37,238 nucleotides of DNA from a virus. The position numbers and the translations under genes are program-made. How positions within the stretch are numbered: position 1 is the stretch's first letter; every line of letters starts with the position of its first letter. The stretch lies in IMG/VR virus record IMGVR_UViG_3300042868_004862, positions 1 to 37,238 of that record; one strand, given 5' to 3'. Under the pieces are notes generated by a model. It did not search any database, was not told the DNA's origin, and was given only the letters and a program-made list of their open reading frames with translations. Positions 29,823 through 37,238 of this stretch are shown piece by piece.

Positions 29823-30778
29823 TGGCTATGAATGCAGCCGAGAAGGCTCGTATTGCTGGTCGTAAGGAAGCTGTTAAGGCTGGTACCGCAAAGGGTCAAA
29901 GTGCTAAAGAGTCTCGTAAACGTTATTATGTAGAGACTCGCATTGGCGAGATGAAGGCTAAGGGTAAGACTGTCACTCCCGAGTTGCGTAAGCAACTTCG
30001 TGAGAAGTTTAACTCTGGCGATGTAAGTCGTCGTGGTTTTGCTGCACCAAAGAAAAAGGTAACTAGTTCTAGTTCATCTAGTTCTAATCCTCCTGCTATT
30101 TCCGGTACCCCTAGTTCTTCTTCTAGCAAGGGTCGTTCTGCTACTTCCAATATGAAAGGCGTGTCGGGGTACAAGGCTGGTTCTACTAAGCCTTCTTCGA
30201 TGTCCGCTGACACTAAAAAGGGTCGTAGTGGTGGAGGCAAAGTTTATGACTTTGCCCGCAATGAACTTCTTGGCGTAGATGACTTTGGTCGTGCAGGTAA
30301 GAACTTGCGCAAAGGTAATTACGGCAAGGCTGCGAAGTCTGCTGGCGCTGGTGTTCTTGAACTTGGTTCAAGTATTGCTACTCTTTTCGGTGTTGGTGCT
30401 GGTGCCAAGGCTGCTGTTGCAGCTGGCAAGGCAGCAAAATTGGCTAAGGGTGCTAAGGGTGCATCTAATTTGAAGTACTACAAGAACTTGGGTAAAGTTA
30501 CACCTAAGATTGTTGGTAAGGCTGCACCATATAAGGCAGCACCATTATCTAAAGCTGCTAAGGCTGCGAACTTCAACACTTACAAGAATCTTGGTAAACC
30601 GGCAGCAAAGACTGTAGCGAAGACTGCAAAGAAGTCTGTTCCAGCAGTTGCTAAGCGCAGTCCTCGTGTTGCCAAGACTGTTACTAAGCCAATGGTAAAG
30701 AGAACTTCGAAGCCTTTGACTTCGAAGGCTGTTGTAAAGACTCCTGTAAAGAAAGTTCCAAAGAAGCGTATTAAGTAA
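29822..30778 (+). CDS. Histone H1-like basic protein
   Basis: The 318-residue product has a helical basic N-terminus (MAMNAAEKARIAGRKEAVKA) and a Ser-rich linker (KKKVTSSSSSSSNPPAISG). A middle part with a hydrophobic Gly/Ala stretch (LELGSSIATLFGVGAGAKAA) follows, then a long Lys/Ala/Pro tail that resembles eukaryotic H1 tails. YKNLGK occurs twice (residues about 220 and 260). It probably binds DNA or membranes inside the virion. No family is recognised beyond composition. Confidence 0.62.
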   Translation: MAMNAAEKARIAGRKEAVKAGTAKGQSAKESRKRYYVETRIGEMKAKGKTVTPELRKQLREKFNSGDVSRRGFAAPKKKVTSSSSSSSNPPAISGTPSSSSSKGRSATSNMKGVSGYKAGSTKPSSMSADTKKGRSGGGKVYDFARNELLGVDDFGRAGKNLRKGNYGKAAKSAGAGVLELGSSIATLFGVGAGAKAAVAAGKAAKLAKGAKGASNLKYYKNLGKVTPKIVGKAAPYKAAPLSKAAKAANFNTYKNLGKPAAKTVAKTAKKSVPAVAKRSPRVAKTVTKPMVKRTSKPLTSKAVVKTPVKKVPKKRIK

Positions 30779-30795
30779 CAAACAGGGCTATTGGT

Positions 30796-31011
30796 ATGAA
30801 CCAAACGGCCAAACTTGCTCATACTCTATACGGGGAGCCAACTACTAAGCACTCCCGTCTTGCCCATGCAGAAGGCGCTCGCCTTGCTGCTCCATCAGGC
30901 CCTTATATCGGGCGTAATCGTTGCATAGGCAAGGATGACACGTGTGAGGGCCCAAAGGCCCGTGGGACAGATTTCTGCATCGGACATCTAAGAAATAAGG
31001 GTGAGGCTTAA
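30796..31011 (+). CDS. Small Cys/His-rich protein
   Basis: The 71-residue product ends with RCIGKDDTCEGPKARGTDFC followed by IGHLRNKGEA: three Cys and a His with zinc-finger-like spacing. The N-terminal half is polar and basic. It is placed between the basic proteins and the tail adaptor and overlaps the latter as TAATG. Small proteins of this pattern recur in actinophage head modules. Function unknown. Confidence 0.6.
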   Translation: MNQTAKLAHTLYGEPTTKHSRLAHAEGARLAAPSGPYIGRNRCIGKDDTCEGPKARGTDFCIGHLRNKGEA

Positions 31012-31700
31012 TGGCAATAACACTTACGACATTACGTGCGCAGGTCAGGGAAATGGCCGACCTTGATGAAACGGATTTGTCCGATTCTATTATTGACCAG
31101 TTTGCTCGTGAAGGGTTCCAACGCATTTATGCGTTAGAACGCCGTTGGCCGATATTACAAGAAACATACACGTTTAATACTGTCGCCAACCAGCGTGAGT
31201 ACACAATATCTACAATTGGGGATATTCGAGAAATCATTTCTGTTGTGGACACATCAACCCAGGGTGCCAGGCTTAGTCTGATTGATTACAACGATGCAGA
31301 ACAAATTTGGTTGGGCAATCTTGATACTCCTAGTCGACCATATTTTTATAGTTTTTGGGACAAAAAGTTATTGTTGTGGGCTAAGCCAGACATTGTGTAT
31401 CCGATGACTGTGCGAGCTTTTCGTAATCCTGTTTATACTTGGTTGACTAACGTTAACGAGGATATTGACCTTGACGAGTTCTTTCATGCTATTTTGCCCT
31501 ATTTTGTTCTTGCTCGTGTTTATCAGCGTCAAGAGGACTCTGATTTAGCAAACATGCATATGAAGTCTTTTGAAGAAGGTGTTGCATTTGCTCGCCGTGA
31601 CTTGATGAAAGCATCAAGTGCACAACCTGTTGTGATGTCCGGTGGACGACAGTATCCAACTATGAAGCGTTGGTTGCAGACTCTTGGTAGGACGTTGTAG
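31011..31700 (+). CDS. Tail adaptor (tail tubular A-like)
   Basis: The 229-residue product starts MAITLTTLRAQVREMADLDE and contains DQFAREGFQRIYALERRWPI, with later regions rich in Trp and Tyr (YSFWDKKLLLWAKPD). The helix bundle plus beta pattern and its position before a 535-residue nozzle-like protein fit gp11/gp4-type adaptors that join portal and tail. It is followed by a TAGTG overlap with the next gene. Confidence 0.78.
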   Translation: MAITLTTLRAQVREMADLDETDLSDSIIDQFAREGFQRIYALERRWPILQETYTFNTVANQREYTISTIGDIREIISVVDTSTQGARLSLIDYNDAEQIWLGNLDTPSRPYFYSFWDKKLLLWAKPDIVYPMTVRAFRNPVYTWLTNVNEDIDLDEFFHAILPYFVLARVYQRQEDSDLANMHMKSFEEGVAFARRDLMKASSAQPVVMSGGRQYPTMKRWLQTLGRTL

Positions 31701-33307
31701 TGGCACAAGTCCTTATTGAACGCCGTGATGATTTTACTGGTGGCTTGAATCTTCGTGCCGACCAGTTTCAGTTGTCCAACAATGAGTCACCTGACATGAT
31801 GAATGTTGAGATTGACCCTCGTGGTGGTTTGTTTAGTCGTGGAGCGTTTAGAGAGATTAACGACACCGCTGTGTCTGGTACTTGGGCTCCTAAGCGTCTG
31901 ACATGGTTTAAGGGTTCTACTGAGTATCTGATGCTTACAACGGAAACGACTGTTTACAAATCTACTGGAACAAACTTTAGTGTTTTGAATTTTGGTGCTG
32001 GTACTCCGATTGTGTCTGCTAGTACGAATGGTTCATCGCTTGCCCAGTGGGGCAAGACGATGTATATTACTACTGGTCAAGCCGGCGTTGCATCATATAA
32101 GTGGGAAGTTGCTGACACCTACTCAACTGCTTTGACTGCAAGTGGTCCTACCTGGCAGGCTTACGTTAGTCCTGTTGGTGGATACTTTCCCAAAGCGGAG
32201 CATACAATTCAGCACACAAATAAAATGTTTGTTGCAAATACAAAAGAGAATGGCGTTGTTTATCCTAACCGTTTGCGATGGTCTCATGAGGGTTTGCCAG
32301 AAGATTGGCTTGAATCTGACTATATTGACTTTAACGGTGGTGGAGATGGTATAACGGGTCTTGCTGTTGTTGCTGGACATCTTGTTGTGTTTAAGCCACA
32401 GGCTATTTATGTTTTGTTTGGGTACGACTCGACAGACCATCAGGTCGTTGAGTTGTCTTCTAGTCTTGGAGCGGATAACCCTTCTTATATTGCACAGTCT
32501 GAACAGGGCGTTTACTTCTATGTTCATGCCAAAGGTTTGTTTTATTACAACGGTAACACTGTTGTTGACTTGTTTCAAAACTTGAAAGCAATGTATCCAC
32601 TTGGATACATTAACAGTAACTATGACAACAAGGTTGCTGTGTCGTATGTCGGTAGACGTGTTTGGTTGGGTGTTCCTTATTCAACTGGCACAGCTGCTAC
32701 CGAAACAACTGTTAATCTTGTTTATGACCCAAGCATTGGTCAGAATGGTTCTTGGAACATGCTTGCTTCTGCAGGTGGTTACGGTCTTATTGGTGGTTCA
32801 GATTTTAGAACTTCTGCTGGTATTGCTGTGCCACTTTTGATTCATCCAACACTCCCAAGAGTGTTGGAAGTTGAGAAGTATGATTCTGAAACAGATTTGA
32901 TTGGTGGAGCAGAATTGAACTTTACCACTTACTATCGCACAGGTTGGATTGATGGCAACAATTATTCAATGAAGAAGATGTTCCGTAGACCAGATTTTGT
33001 TTTGAAACAGGTTGACACACAACGAACTTTGAATGTTAAAGTGTTCCACAATTTCGAAGAAGCAACTGGTAATGAGCGTAAAAGTATTGATATTGTTCTT
33101 CCAGCATCTGCGACCGGTATGAGGTGGGGTATTGGTAAATGGGGCCAAGACAAATGGGGTGTTGTTGCTGAGGGCGCTCAGGTTATTCGTGGTTCTAATC
33201 TTGGTTTGGCTCGATGTGTGCAACTGTTGTTTACTGGTCCAACTGGTGGCGAGTGGGGCATTGACAGTATTGCTTACAAATATAATAATCGAAAGGTCAC
33301 TGGATAA
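31700..33307 (+). CDS. Tail nozzle protein (tail tubular B-like)
   Basis: The start is GTG 31700, overlapping the previous stop. The 535-residue product is beta-rich with propeller-like repeats: DDFTGGLNLRADQFQLSNNE near the N-terminus, then many Gly-Tyr-Val blades, and WGIGKWGQDKWGVVAEG near the end. The opening motif (GGLNxRxDxFxLxxNE) is common in podovirus nozzle proteins. It forms the tail tube end in short-tailed phages. Confidence 0.82.
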   Translation: MAQVLIERRDDFTGGLNLRADQFQLSNNESPDMMNVEIDPRGGLFSRGAFREINDTAVSGTWAPKRLTWFKGSTEYLMLTTETTVYKSTGTNFSVLNFGAGTPIVSASTNGSSLAQWGKTMYITTGQAGVASYKWEVADTYSTALTASGPTWQAYVSPVGGYFPKAEHTIQHTNKMFVANTKENGVVYPNRLRWSHEGLPEDWLESDYIDFNGGGDGITGLAVVAGHLVVFKPQAIYVLFGYDSTDHQVVELSSSLGADNPSYIAQSEQGVYFYVHAKGLFYYNGNTVVDLFQNLKAMYPLGYINSNYDNKVAVSYVGRRVWLGVPYSTGTAATETTVNLVYDPSIGQNGSWNMLASAGGYGLIGGSDFRTSAGIAVPLLIHPTLPRVLEVEKYDSETDLIGGAELNFTTYYRTGWIDGNNYSMKKMFRRPDFVLKQVDTQRTLNVKVFHNFEEATGNERKSIDIVLPASATGMRWGIGKWGQDKWGVVAEGAQVIRGSNLGLARCVQLLFTGPTGGEWGIDSIAYKYNNRKVTG

Positions 33308-33546
33308 TGGCTATAACTATTCCGCATACATTTACTGATGCAACCATTGCTGAAGCTGCTGAAGCGAATGCTAACTTTACCGCTGTAAAGAACTTTGTTG
33401 ACGCACTGCAGGCAGGCACAAACATTACTGCTGGCGCAATTCAAACTGCTGCCATTGCTGATGGTGCCATTACTTCTATTAAGTTAGCTAGTCCTGTTAG
33501 TGGTGATAGTGACCAGATTGTTTTGGGGACATCAATATTCTCATGA
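33307..33546 (+). CDS. Small fibre or nozzle-associated protein
   Basis: The 79-residue product reads MAITIPHTFTDATIAEAAEA, then NFTAVKNFVDALQAGTNITA and AIADGAITSIKLASPV. The AIxxGAITxxKL pattern is common in fibre base or phage tail proteins. It overlaps the nozzle stop as TAATG. It could be the N-terminal attachment part of a fibre whose distal part is encoded elsewhere (18.9-20.7 kb). Confidence 0.6.
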   Translation: MAITIPHTFTDATIAEAAEANANFTAVKNFVDALQAGTNITAGAIQTAAIADGAITSIKLASPVSGDSDQIVLGTSIFS

Positions 33547-33719
33547 TGGAACCACTATCGATTCCTGTTGTAACGACGCTGAAGTCTACGGATGCTATTG
33601 CTATTCGTCAGATTGTTTCGTCTTTGATTGAGGCTATTGATTTATTACGTAAAGATGTTGAGCAATTGAAAAGTCGTCCAGTCACCCAAACTGGTAGTAA
33701 ATATAAAGGAAATTTCTAA
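33543..33719 (+). CDS. Very small coiled-coil protein (58 aa)
   Basis: The frame starts MMEPLSIPVVTTLKSTDAIA, with a heptad helix (IRQIVSSLIEAIDLLRKDVE) and a basic polar end. The start overlaps the upstream stop as ATGA and the end overlaps the next gene as TAATG, so it is coupled on both sides. A small trimeric or dimeric coil in the tail module is likely. No family is recognised. Confidence 0.6.
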   Translation: MMEPLSIPVVTTLKSTDAIAIRQIVSSLIEAIDLLRKDVEQLKSRPVTQTGSKYKGNF

Positions 33720-34156
33720 TGGCATTTAATCCGGCAGAATACGCAGCACGTCTTCAAGCATTGATTAGTGGTTTTAATAGAGAGAGTAGTCGTTCTCTTT
33801 ATGAGAACCAAACTATGAACCAGACTGCTCGTCGTGCGATGGCAGACGTAAATAGAGAGTATGATAGGCAGGCACCACAGTTGGTGTCAGGTTATGGTCG
33901 TAGTGGACGCAACACGGCAAACGTTAAGAGTGGTGCATTTTCTAAAGCAATGCAAGACTTTGCTAAAGACCGTGTTGATAAGACTGGTCAAGCGCAGGGT
34001 GCGCTTGACACGAGTAACGCTTTTTATCAAGGTGATTTAAGTAATCGTCAAGCACAGCTTGCAGAGGACAAAAACATTTTGGCAGCACAGAAGGCTCAGC
34101 AGATTGCTGAGGACGCAGGACAAATATTGCAGTACAGAGCAGGAGCATACGCATGA
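33719..34156 (+). CDS. Internal virion protein (small)
   Basis: The 145-residue product is helical and Ala/Gln-rich (NPAEYAARLQALISGFNRES, later DLSNRQAQLAEDKNILAAQK). Size, position after the tail genes and helical, polar composition fit gp14-type internal proteins of T7-like phages, which enter the host envelope first. The end overlaps the next gene by ATGA. Confidence 0.62.
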   Translation: MAFNPAEYAARLQALISGFNRESSRSLYENQTMNQTARRAMADVNREYDRQAPQLVSGYGRSGRNTANVKSGAFSKAMQDFAKDRVDKTGQAQGALDTSNAFYQGDLSNRQAQLAEDKNILAAQKAQQIAEDAGQILQYRAGAYA

Positions 34157-35460
34157 GTGCAGATAGTGTTGATAGGAAGAACAAGAACAAGGTTGTTGCG
34201 CAGATACCAAAGACATCTACTGTCGGTGTTACTACGTACCCTACCCAAGATTTTAGAGACCGTACTTCCGCAGATGCTACTGATGCTCGAAATTCTTATG
34301 CTGCTACAAGAGAAACTTATGGTAAGCCTTTTAATTATCTTGGGGCTACACCTGCAGCACGTTCTGCTTATGATTTGCAGGTTGGTCGTAATCAGCCTGT
34401 GGCACAAGTTACTACAGTTGACCCTTTTGCCGCTTATGGTGGTATTGAAGGTTTGACAAGCATGCTTCGAGGTAGTGGTGGTGGAGGTTCTAGTACAGCG
34501 GCTGCAGATGCTTTGGCTCGTGACAAGTTTAATGCTGAGCGTTCTGATGCTGATACCGCTTCTGCTACTTCTCTCCGTGCTTTGCAAGGTTTGCAAGGTC
34601 GTCTTGCGTCTGGTGGATACCGTGGTAACGCTGACACTTTGCTTGACTTGATTAGAGGACAAGATGAGACTGGACAAGCTTCTATCTGGGATAATTACAA
34701 CACTGGGATTGGCAATATCAATGCTGGGTATGATACTGCTCAAGGTTTAGTTAACACTGGTTACGGGGATTTGAATCAGTATCTTGGTGCAAACCAAATT
34801 AATCCTTATGCTAATTTGCAGCAACAGTCATCACCTGTGAACAATGCTATGGCTAACTATTTGAGTGCTTATGGTGTTTCTAATGACCCTGTTAGTCAGC
34901 AGGTTCAGGCTTCTCAGATAGCCAACCAGGGAGGTGCTGATGCGTTTAATCAGTTACAGCAGTTGATGTCCGCTAACCAGTTGGCTAACAATCAGTCGAA
35001 TCTTGATGTCTCTCGTATGGCACAGAATTATGCGACTACTGGTCTCGGCTCTCAACGTGCTGCGTATCAAGCGAACGCTGATACGGCACGTACAACTGCT
35101 ATGAATCAATTGATGGACCAAATTAATCAGGCACGTTTTGGTGTTGAAGAGGGTGTTGGTACTCGAAGGAATGCACTTGAAGAAGCGATTATTGGTGCTG
35201 GTGGTAGTACTAGTGCTACTGCTGCGGATGTTAACCCGGCTACTGGACGTGTTGAGACAGGTCCTGCTGCTGCTGGTTCTGGTAATAATGCCAGTGTTCC
35301 TTCTGTTGGTAGTGCTACATCTCGTGCGCAGCAGGTTGCTGCAGCACCAGACAACTATCCGAACTTTAAGGCTGCTTTAGCAGACTTGAATCCTAACTAT
35401 AAGTTTACGACTATGGCTGCAGCAAAGAAGAAGTTTCCTGCTTTGGCTAAAGCGTTTTAA
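34153..35460 (+). CDS. Internal virion protein (Gln/Asn/Ala-rich)
   Basis: The 435-residue product is Gln/Asn/Ala-rich and helical, with repeated segments (QQVQASQIANQGGADAFNQL, later NQLMDQINQARFGVEEGVGT). It has a Gly-rich patch (LRGSGGGGSS) near residue 110 and a folded-looking C-terminus (YKFTTMAAAKKKFPALAKAF). It lies in the run of internal virion genes and overlaps its neighbour by ATGA. A role in forming the ejection conduit is inferred from position. Confidence 0.6.
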   Translation: MSADSVDRKNKNKVVAQIPKTSTVGVTTYPTQDFRDRTSADATDARNSYAATRETYGKPFNYLGATPAARSAYDLQVGRNQPVAQVTTVDPFAAYGGIEGLTSMLRGSGGGGSSTAAADALARDKFNAERSDADTASATSLRALQGLQGRLASGGYRGNADTLLDLIRGQDETGQASIWDNYNTGIGNINAGYDTAQGLVNTGYGDLNQYLGANQINPYANLQQQSSPVNNAMANYLSAYGVSNDPVSQQVQASQIANQGGADAFNQLQQLMSANQLANNQSNLDVSRMAQNYATTGLGSQRAAYQANADTARTTAMNQLMDQINQARFGVEEGVGTRRNALEEAIIGAGGSTSATAADVNPATGRVETGPAAAGSGNNASVPSVGSATSRAQQVAAAPDNYPNFKAALADLNPNYKFTTMAAAKKKFPALAKAF

Positions 35461-35481
35461 GTAACAAAAGGACTAATTAGT

Positions 35482-36630
35482 ATGGCTGACCCATATAGCG
35501 AGATGATTGCAGCAATGATTTCTAGTAAGGGCGGGTCAGATTTCTCGTCCAATACTATGGACCCTGTAATGCAGTATTTGTTAGGCAACTATCAGTCTGC
35601 TCCTCAGTTTACTCAAGACGACTTGTATCGTCAGTATGCACCGAATATTAGGTCTGCCAATAATTCTATGAATCCTGCTTTTAAGCAGGCTGCTGATGCG
35701 ATTAAGTCAGGTACCCCTTCTTGGGAGTTGTGGTCCAATAAGGACTTGATTAAGTCATCTGGTTTACAGCCAGAGGACTGGAAGAGTTTTGTTGAGGATT
35801 TAGCGAAAGAACAACAAGATGTTCTTAGTGCGATGATGAAGCAAGACATGGAACAAGATGTTTTTCAGAAAGCTGGAATGCCTGGTGCTAGAGAAACCTA
35901 TCTTGACAAGACTCCTGATGGCCGTCTCAAGAATATTGCTACTGCATACAAATTTGCTCCTGAACAATTTGACAGTTTGATTGGTAACCTGCCTCAGCAG
36001 GAAGCTACTGATGTAGCTCGTAATAAGGCGATAGATGCCAAGTATGGTGCAGTTATCGAGACAGATGAGAAGAAGAAAAGGAAGTTACTTTTTGACCGTG
36101 CTTTTCAAGATTTGTCTGCTAAAGAGCAGAAGCGTTGGAAGAAAGAAAACAAGTACATTCTTAATGATGATGGTACTGCGGTCCCTTATTTGAATACTCC
36201 TGGTGACAATAAGGGTGGTTTGATTGGTAATGCTTTGAAGTCTATTTTGCCATACACTCCAAGTAAGGGATTTCAGAATCCTATAGATTCTCTTTTTGGT
36301 GCTAAGCCTTTTATCGACAGACTTTTGCTTACTGCTGGTATAAACAAACCTGCCAATATGACAGGTGCAGCGATGATGCAAGCTGATAGAGAACTTAAGA
36401 TGAATCCTGCTGGCGTAGAGGACAAAGCTGCATCTGCTAGAAGCAGAGCTTATGGCAGTTTTCTTAAGTCTTTGCAAGATGGTAATGTTGGTTCTGCTGC
36501 CGATAGTAATCGTCGTGCGCAGGAAACTGCCTTACAGATTCTCACTAGCCTTGCTTCACAAGGTGCCACTCCTCTAAAGGACAGCATTCTGTCCAACGCT
36601 ATGTTGAAGCGTACTACACGGAATGGCTAA
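35482..36630 (+). CDS. Internal virion protein
   Basis: The 382-residue product is polar and helical with two Lys-rich stretches (ETDEKKKRKLLFDRAFQDLS near the middle), a Gly/Pro loop and an Ala/Gln-rich C-terminal helix. AAAGGA lies before the ATG. It overlaps the last large virion gene by 8 bp. No catalytic signature is seen; ejection-protein status comes from position. Confidence 0.6.
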   Translation: MADPYSEMIAAMISSKGGSDFSSNTMDPVMQYLLGNYQSAPQFTQDDLYRQYAPNIRSANNSMNPAFKQAADAIKSGTPSWELWSNKDLIKSSGLQPEDWKSFVEDLAKEQQDVLSAMMKQDMEQDVFQKAGMPGARETYLDKTPDGRLKNIATAYKFAPEQFDSLIGNLPQQEATDVARNKAIDAKYGAVIETDEKKKRKLLFDRAFQDLSAKEQKRWKKENKYILNDDGTAVPYLNTPGDNKGGLIGNALKSILPYTPSKGFQNPIDSLFGAKPFIDRLLLTAGINKPANMTGAAMMQADRELKMNPAGVEDKAASARSRAYGSFLKSLQDGNVGSAADSNRRAQETALQILTSLASQGATPLKDSILSNAMLKRTTRNG

Positions 36631-37238
36631 TATACCCAGCGACTCTGCTGACATTATTGCACGTTTGAAAGCTATTCGTCCGGCTGCTCCTGTCTCCTCA
36701 CAGAAGCCTTTGCGTCCTGCTGTTATTCTTCCTAGCTCAAAGCCGAATGCTTCGGCTTTGAAGAACTTGCTTTTACCTTTACAGATTCTTGATACACCAC
36801 ATCGTGCTGTTATCTCTGGTGTTCGTGAAGCTGTAGATGTTTTAGATTCTGACCCCAACACGAATGCTTCTTTGTCTGATTTTTTGAATCAGGCAAAAGA
36901 TTTTGATTACGGTACTGGTAAGGCATTCCCGATGAAGGGTTGGGGCGGTCGTATACTTGGTCTTGTTGGAGACATTGCCCTTGACCCTTTGACTTATGCG
37001 ACTCTTGGTGGAACTGTTGCTGCTAAAGCAACGATGTTGAACAAAGCAGGCAAGGCTGTCAAGACACGAGATGTTCTCGGTAAGACTGTGATTGGTCGTG
37101 AGGGACGAGCTAAACTATCTGAGTTTGCTACAGCACGTATGCGTGATATGAACAAACGTGGTGTTGCCAACTTTACAGAAGATGCTATTAGAACTGCTGG
37201 GCGTGACATGTATGCCGTAGGCAAGCAGGCTTTACCTG
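36623..37238 (+). CDS. Large internal virion protein, N-terminal part (continues at 1)
   Basis: The ATG at 36623 opens MANIPSDSADIIARLKAIRP and the frame is still open at the window end. Codon 122 is the one at position 36986, identical to the first codon of the window, so the gene continues through 1-3018 on the circular map. The N-terminal 120 residues are Pro/Ala-rich then helical, with SLSDFLNQAKDFDYGTGKAF. It overlaps the previous gene by 8 bp. No separate ribosome site is obvious, suggesting coupling. Confidence 0.78.
   Translation, partial: MANIPSDSADIIARLKAIRPAAPVSSQKPLRPAVILPSSKPNASALKNLLLPLQILDTPHRAVISGVREAVDVLDSDPNTNASLSDFLNQAKDFDYGTGKAFPMKGWGGRILGLVGDIALDPLTYATLGGTVAAKATMLNKAGKAVKTRDVLGKTVIGREGRAKLSEFATARMRDMNKRGVANFTEDAIRTAGRDMYAVGKQALP
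36986..37238. repeat. Terminal direct repeat, right copy
   Basis: This copy matches 1-253 except for T at 37111 in place of C at 126. The gene frame is preserved in both copies. The overlap length and single silent difference indicate an assembly of a circular or permuted population, giving a unit genome of 36,985 bp. Confidence 0.9.

Overview
The window is a complete genome of a small tailed phage, most likely a short-tailed (podovirus-type) lytic phage of a low-GC actinobacterium, probably a freshwater lineage known from metagenomes. The first 253 bases recur at the end (36986-37238) with one mismatch. The linear sequence is therefore a circular or circularly permuted molecule of about 36,985 bp, cut inside a large virion-protein gene that starts at 36623 and ends at 3018. 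An actinobacterial host is inferred mainly from a phage-borne WhiB-type regulator (10758-11021) together with the AT-rich base composition. No integrase, excisionase, lysogeny repressor, tRNA, DNA polymerase or RNA polymerase gene was recognised.

There are two opposed transcription units. The plus-strand late unit runs from 18.1 kb through the window end to 3.5 kb. It holds the small terminase candidate, tail-fibre and adhesin-like proteins, a secreted PA14-like surface protein, holin-like membrane proteins, large terminase, portal, scaffold, major capsid and decoration proteins, two extremely basic proteins, the tail adaptor and nozzle, four internal virion proteins and an M15-type peptidase. 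The minus-strand early/middle unit runs from 17.9 kb down to 3.4 kb in tightly overlapping genes. It begins with two DUF5872/DUF6321-like genes. After a 0.6 kb non-coding control region come small accessory genes, an amidoligase plus class-II glutamine amidotransferase pair, WhiB, and a lytic transglycosylase-like lysin. The replication and recombination genes close the unit: a Cas4/RecB-like nuclease, a DnaB-type helicase, an archaeo-eukaryotic-type primase, RusA, a second PD-(D/E)XK protein and a sigma region-4-like protein.

Two near-consensus promoters (TTGACA, 18-nt spacer, TATAAT or TAAAAT) drive the minus strand at 16642-16671 and 9015-9044. The first has two 16-bp palindromes 20 bp apart just upstream that resemble actinobacterial iron boxes. 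No comparable promoter was seen for the plus-strand late unit, so the sigma-like and WhiB proteins may help the switch to late expression.

The most unusual part is the non-coding stretch 15.4-16.0 kb. It holds a GC-rich chain of at least six hairpins ending in a textbook plus-strand intrinsic terminator, although every gene for about 12 kb on one side and 2 kb on the other is on the minus strand. This points to a structured plus-strand non-coding RNA. Other notable points are a gene that appears to start at ATA, a repeated ribosome-binding leader with GC-rich intergenic hairpins, a PA14/Thr-Pro-rich membrane-anchored protein, and poly-G runs in the control region.
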